A stretch of 64,000 nucleotides of DNA. It comes from Eubacterium ventriosum. GTDB taxonomy: Bacteria; Bacillota; Clostridia; Lachnospirales; Lachnospiraceae. The stretch is taken from assembly GCF_025150745.1 (NCBI RefSeq), contig NZ_CP102282.1, positions 310,001 through 374,000 of the forward strand, in the 5' to 3' direction. The position numbers and the translations under genes are program-made. This document shows, in pieces, positions 60,658 to 64,000 of this stretch. The notes beneath the pieces are model-generated. The model had not been told where the DNA came from. It saw only the letters and a list, made by a program, of their open reading frames with translations, and ran no database searches. How positions within the stretch are numbered: the stretch's first letter is position 1; each line of letters begins with the position of its first letter.

Positions 60658-61005
60658 TCATTCCTTGAATAGCAAAATTCCTTCTGATATTACACAAAAT
60701 AGCACAATCCCTAACTCAATAATATTAAACTCATTCAACTTATATATATTTGTAAAGTTTCCCAATAATTGATTTAAGGCAAAAGAAACAATTATAATAC
60801 ATTCTATAATAAAGTGATTGCATTGACCCAATTTGCCCTGCTTTCTTTTTTTTAAAAAATTAGCTACCACATAGCAAATAAGGCACGTTAATAAAATCTT
60901 AAAAATTGTCATTTTGATAGTGGAGATAAAACTAGATCCAATACCAACAGAGAAACAAAGTATTATATAATTTATTTTTTTATTTTGCATACACTGTAAA
61001 TCCAT
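60658..61005 (-). CDS. Small membrane protein, putative immunity to the RHS toxin
   Basis: 115 residues with three membrane helices (about 12-50, 65-85, 95-112). It has no recognised family. It overlaps the 3' end of the RHS gene by 26 nt, the usual position of an immunity gene. Membrane location fits a toxin with hydrophobic C-terminal domain, because immunity to pore-forming toxins is often membrane-based (inference). A weak GGGGA precedes ATG. Confidence 0.6.
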   Translation of the reverse strand: MDLQCMQNKKINYIILCFSVGIGSSFISTIKMTIFKILLTCLICYVVANFLKKRKQGKLGQCNHFIIECIIIVSFALNQLLGNFTNIYKLNEFNIIELGIVLFCVISEGILLFKE

Positions 61006-64000
61006 AATAAAATCCCCACCTACTCTTTTTTAGTTCAACCTGTATACCTTTTTTGCCTTGCATTACGCAATCCCATAATGCTGACACGAACGGTCCAAGA
61101 AAATACCATGCACCAATAAAGCCCACTGCCCATCCTACTAATCTTCCAGCTGGACCACATATTGAACCTATTTTTGCCGTAAGTCTTGCAACTTTTGCGC
61201 TAAGTTTCGCCTTTAATATCTTATATCCTAAATATAATAATACTGTCGCTGTAGGATTAAATCCTATTGCATAAACTACTATTTTAGCCAATGTTTTTAG
61301 AGAAATATACAAGTATCCACTAGGATCTATATTATTTATTGGATCACTATTGCAATATATATATAAGTTATCTTTAAAAATACTTTCCATCTCTATTCCA
61401 AGCATATTTATATCATCTGCATTGATAAATCTACCCACTTCTGGGTCATAATATCTGCTCTGCAGGTAATAAAGATTTGTATCACTTTGACTGTCATTAC
61501 AACTTCCATCATAATAGTAGCTTCTATACAATACATGATTCAATTCAAACGGTACTTCATATCCTTCATAACAGAAACTTGCCCCACTATCAGTAATGAC
61601 ATTTCCCCATGCATCATAAGTATATACAGCTATTTCTGCTCCTCTGGCATCAAGCAGACCTATTACATCTCCCTGAAGATTTTTTTCATAATAAATTCTA
61701 GTAGTCTTAAGGATTGAATCTGTTTCACTTATCTGGCTGTACTCAAATCCTACTACGCTGTCATTTGCATCATACATATACCAGAGGTCATACTTCTTAC
61801 CAGTCTGCTTATATGTAACAGTTTCCCTAAGCAGTTTAGAATCATCCCATTCGTATACGGATGTTGTTTTTGCCGTATCCTTGTAAGTTCTAAAGCCATC
61901 TTCATTATATTTATAGGATATTTTATTTCTATTTTCAAGTGTTGCTTCTTTAAGTTGTCTTCCTCTGTACCAACTAAATGATATTCCATTATAATACTCT
62001 TTCGGATTGCCACTGCTGTCATATGTAATTGTATTTCCACAATACTTGGTAAGCTGATCTGGCCAATCTCCGTTCTTGTATGTATAAGTCTTAATCTCAT
62101 CATCAAGTTCTACCGGATGATCTGCATCACTGATATCATATGTATGCTTTGCTTCCACATTTCCCGTAGTAGTATATCCATACTCATACGCCCTTGAAGT
62201 ATCATAATCATATTCCCACGTAAGCCTTCCGTGTGCATCATATTCATATGCATATGTTAATGTCCCGTCAATTTTTATTTTGGTAATGTTTCCTGCTTTA
62301 TCATATGTATAATCAATGTTTTTATCTTCGCCATATTTTTCTATATCAAAAGTTCTGTGCGTCGGGCTGTCTTCCACGGAAGAATATTTTACAATATTCT
62401 TTTTATATGTGTTTGAATATAAACTCGTTATATCTGATTTTCCGTCATTAGACAACACTCCATTTATAACGTCATCATTATACAAGGTTACCTTGCTCTC
62501 AATCTTTTCATTGTCTGAAGCATCCGTCTCTACTTTGGATACCCTTGTTTTCTCTTCATCTGTTAATGATTTATATGTATACCTGCTTTCAAGGGTACTT
62601 TTATTATTATCTTCGTCGATATCCTGCGTAACCTCTTTTATAAATCCGTCACTTCTTGTAATCTTTGTGGAATTATCCGTATACTCATAACTGTATGCTG
62701 ACTGCTTATCCTCTGTATTATCTGTTAGGGTAATTATCTTCCCCTCAGCATTAATTGAGGTCACATATGACGGTTTTGTTTCATCATCATAAAACACTTC
62801 TACCTGTTCTGCGACAGCGTTTTTGTTATCCTCCGCAACCTTATATTCCGTAGTTACGGTTTTTACTTTCTGTCTGTCAGCACCACTTCCGTAGTATGTT
62901 ATCTGTTCATCCTGTGACTTTATCTTAGCCCCTGAATCTGTTTCTGATACAGATTCGTCTGACTTTTCTTCTTCTAAGTTATTGACAGTGCTGTTATACT
63001 CATATGATACTAAAGTTTTATCGCCAACCTGCAGATTTGTAATTTTATTATCTGAATTATATTCCATTGTATATTTTGTCTGCTGGTCGCAAATGAATTC
63101 TACATTTCCATGTTCATCATATGTGTATGTGATACAAATCGTCTGTGTATCATTATCATCATACTGTTCAATAATCGCTGTATTGTTCCCGTCAGCATCA
63201 TAAAAATATTTCAGCCGTTTATTTAACTTGGTATTACCATAGTCATTATATATGCTTTTTATATCACCTCTGTAAATGTTCACAATATATGTAACTGTAA
63301 CGTCATTTTCTGTTTCTGAATATTCCCTGTCGTATAGTCCTTTATGGACCTGTGCTGCCGATGCTGCTGATTTATCGGTTCCTTTAATACGAGGGTTGTC
63401 CGTTTTTCTCGGATTATTATCTCCTGCATCATCCTTGTCTCTTAATCCGTCAAAGTCGGAATCATACAGCCACGGATCCGTACCTTTCTGATACTCTTTC
63501 ACATCCGTCCATCCGTCACTGTCACTGTCCTCTCCTGATTCATTCGCCACAGCCGGATCTGTTCCCAGCGTAAACACTTCATATCCATCTGGCAGTCCAT
63601 CGCCATCACTATCCTGCTCATACTTTGGATTTTCTTTCGTACTGTCCTTTGTTTCTGTATTCCAAAAAGTTTTAAAATCCCAGATTTCATATCCGTCTTC
63701 CAACCCATCACCATCTGTATCAACCGTGGTCTGCTCATATGTTGTAGTTGTCACTTCCTCCCCAGTATCATTTTTTTGTGTTTCCGATTTCTTCTCGAAA
63801 GTCACAATATTACTCAATACGTTCACATCATCCGTGGTATCTAGCTGCGTTCCTTTCTGGTCTACTGCCATTACACGTATGTCAGCAACAGATTCAATAT
63901 CATCTGTTCCTACCTCATATGTCTTTTCTGTGGTCTTTCCTACATATTCAAATTTATTTTCTGTTCTCTTATATACTCTGTATAATGTTGCAGCCTGTTT
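60980..64000 (-). CDS. RHS/YD-repeat polymorphic toxin, N-terminus outside window
   Basis: At least 1006 residues; the frame runs on past base 64000, so the start is outside. From the visible N-terminal side: a fibronectin-like end, four thrombospondin-type-3/EF-like Ca repeats (TDGDGLEDGYE, SDGDGLPDGYE, SDGWTDVKE, SDFDGLRD), many YD/RHS repeats, and the RHS core LYYLQSRYYDPEVGRFINAD ending at NNIDPSGY. The remaining 108 residues are a variable, hydrophobic toxin-like domain with GPAGRLVGWAVGFIGAWYF and FGPFV-type turns and no recognised nuclease motif. Family knowledge: RHS proteins deliver C-terminal toxins to neighbours. Confidence 0.9.
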   Translation of the reverse strand, partial: KQAATLYRVYKRTENKFEYVGKTTEKTYEVGTDDIESVADIRVMAVDQKGTQLDTTDDVNVLSNIVTFEKKSETQKNDTGEEVTTTTYEQTTVDTDGDGLEDGYEIWDFKTFWNTETKDSTKENPKYEQDSDGDGLPDGYEVFTLGTDPAVANESGEDSDSDGWTDVKEYQKGTDPWLYDSDFDGLRDKDDAGDNNPRKTDNPRIKGTDKSAASAAQVHKGLYDREYSETENDVTVTYIVNIYRGDIKSIYNDYGNTKLNKRLKYFYDADGNNTAIIEQYDDNDTQTICITYTYDEHGNVEFICDQQTKYTMEYNSDNKITNLQVGDKTLVSYEYNSTVNNLEEEKSDESVSETDSGAKIKSQDEQITYYGSGADRQKVKTVTTEYKVAEDNKNAVAEQVEVFYDDETKPSYVTSINAEGKIITLTDNTEDKQSAYSYEYTDNSTKITRSDGFIKEVTQDIDEDNNKSTLESRYTYKSLTDEEKTRVSKVETDASDNEKIESKVTLYNDDVINGVLSNDGKSDITSLYSNTYKKNIVKYSSVEDSPTHRTFDIEKYGEDKNIDYTYDKAGNITKIKIDGTLTYAYEYDAHGRLTWEYDYDTSRAYEYGYTTTGNVEAKHTYDISDADHPVELDDEIKTYTYKNGDWPDQLTKYCGNTITYDSSGNPKEYYNGISFSWYRGRQLKEATLENRNKISYKYNEDGFRTYKDTAKTTSVYEWDDSKLLRETVTYKQTGKKYDLWYMYDANDSVVGFEYSQISETDSILKTTRIYYEKNLQGDVIGLLDARGAEIAVYTYDAWGNVITDSGASFCYEGYEVPFELNHVLYRSYYYDGSCNDSQSDTNLYYLQSRYYDPEVGRFINADDINMLGIEMESIFKDNLYIYCNSDPINNIDPSGYLYISLKTLAKIVVYAIGFNPTATVLLYLGYKILKAKLSAKVARLTAKIGSICGPAGRLVGWAVGFIGAWYFLGPFVSALWDCVMQGKKGIQVELKKSRWGFYYGFTVYAK

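Overview
The window looks like the chromosome of a low-GC Gram-positive gut anaerobe of class Clostridia, most likely Lachnospiraceae. This is inferred from the gene families (Mfd, Pth, DegV, S11 carboxypeptidase, GH81 with discoidin repeats, class B sortase pilus, clostridial agr), strong GGAGG ribosome-binding sites, and AT-rich housekeeping DNA cut by GC-richer imported DNA. No rRNA, tRNA or CRISPR array was seen.

Layout. 1-7.1 kb: minus-strand housekeeping genes (D-Ala-D-Ala carboxypeptidase, lipoprotein, mfd, pth, degV). 7.1-15.6 kb: a secreted multidomain GH81 beta-1,3-glucanase, a DUF2798 membrane protein and a SulP transporter followed by a GGDEF remnant. 15.8-33.7 kb: an XRE regulator gene split by a 16.9-kb integrative mobilizable element. 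The element has a TnpX/TndX-like large serine recombinase, TnpW, VapE helicase, CHC2 primase, MobA/MobL relaxase, DUF3847 protein, excisionase and DUF6076 protein. Its cargo is a two-component system with one ABC ATPase and two FtsX-type permeases, the plan of peptide-antibiotic sensing and resistance modules. Joining the flanks at a shared TCCC core restores a 330-codon XRE frame, and joining the ends gives a near-palindromic attP. A repeated operator lies before the regulator gene and both ABC transcription units.

34-39.4 kb: MATE exporter, two XRE regulators, a nitrilase-family hydrolase and several decayed fragments (DUF4143, SdpI, NUDIX). 39.4-41.5 kb: an IS200/IS605-type element with hairpin ends, a small DNA-binding-like protein, an atypical long TnpB and a probable omega/reRNA region. 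41.6-51.8 kb: a sortase-B pilus locus in the order of streptococcal FCT loci (adhesin, SipA-like protein, major pilin, class B sortase, minor pilin) plus a convergent second sortase. The tip protein has three CBM-like and two discoidin modules, and the major pilin gene carries an A13 tract in codons 4-8.

52-57.4 kb: a second accessory island with a large serine recombinase, MazF, two degenerate resolvase-fold proteins, XRE regulators, a Com-like zinc-finger protein, a structured leader with a terminator, and a promoter with a LexA-type SOS box between -35 and -10. 57.5-60.4 kb: a complete agr quorum-sensing operon (agrD-agrB-agrA-agrC) with a G10 tract just before the agrA start. 60.6-64 kb: an RHS/YD-repeat polymorphic toxin, running off the window, with a hydrophobic C-terminal domain and an overlapping small membrane protein likely to be its immunity partner.

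Together the right half is a surface, interbacterial-competition and signalling region assembled by repeated insertion. Two homopolymer tracts placed at translation starts suggest possible phase variation of the pilus and of quorum sensing.
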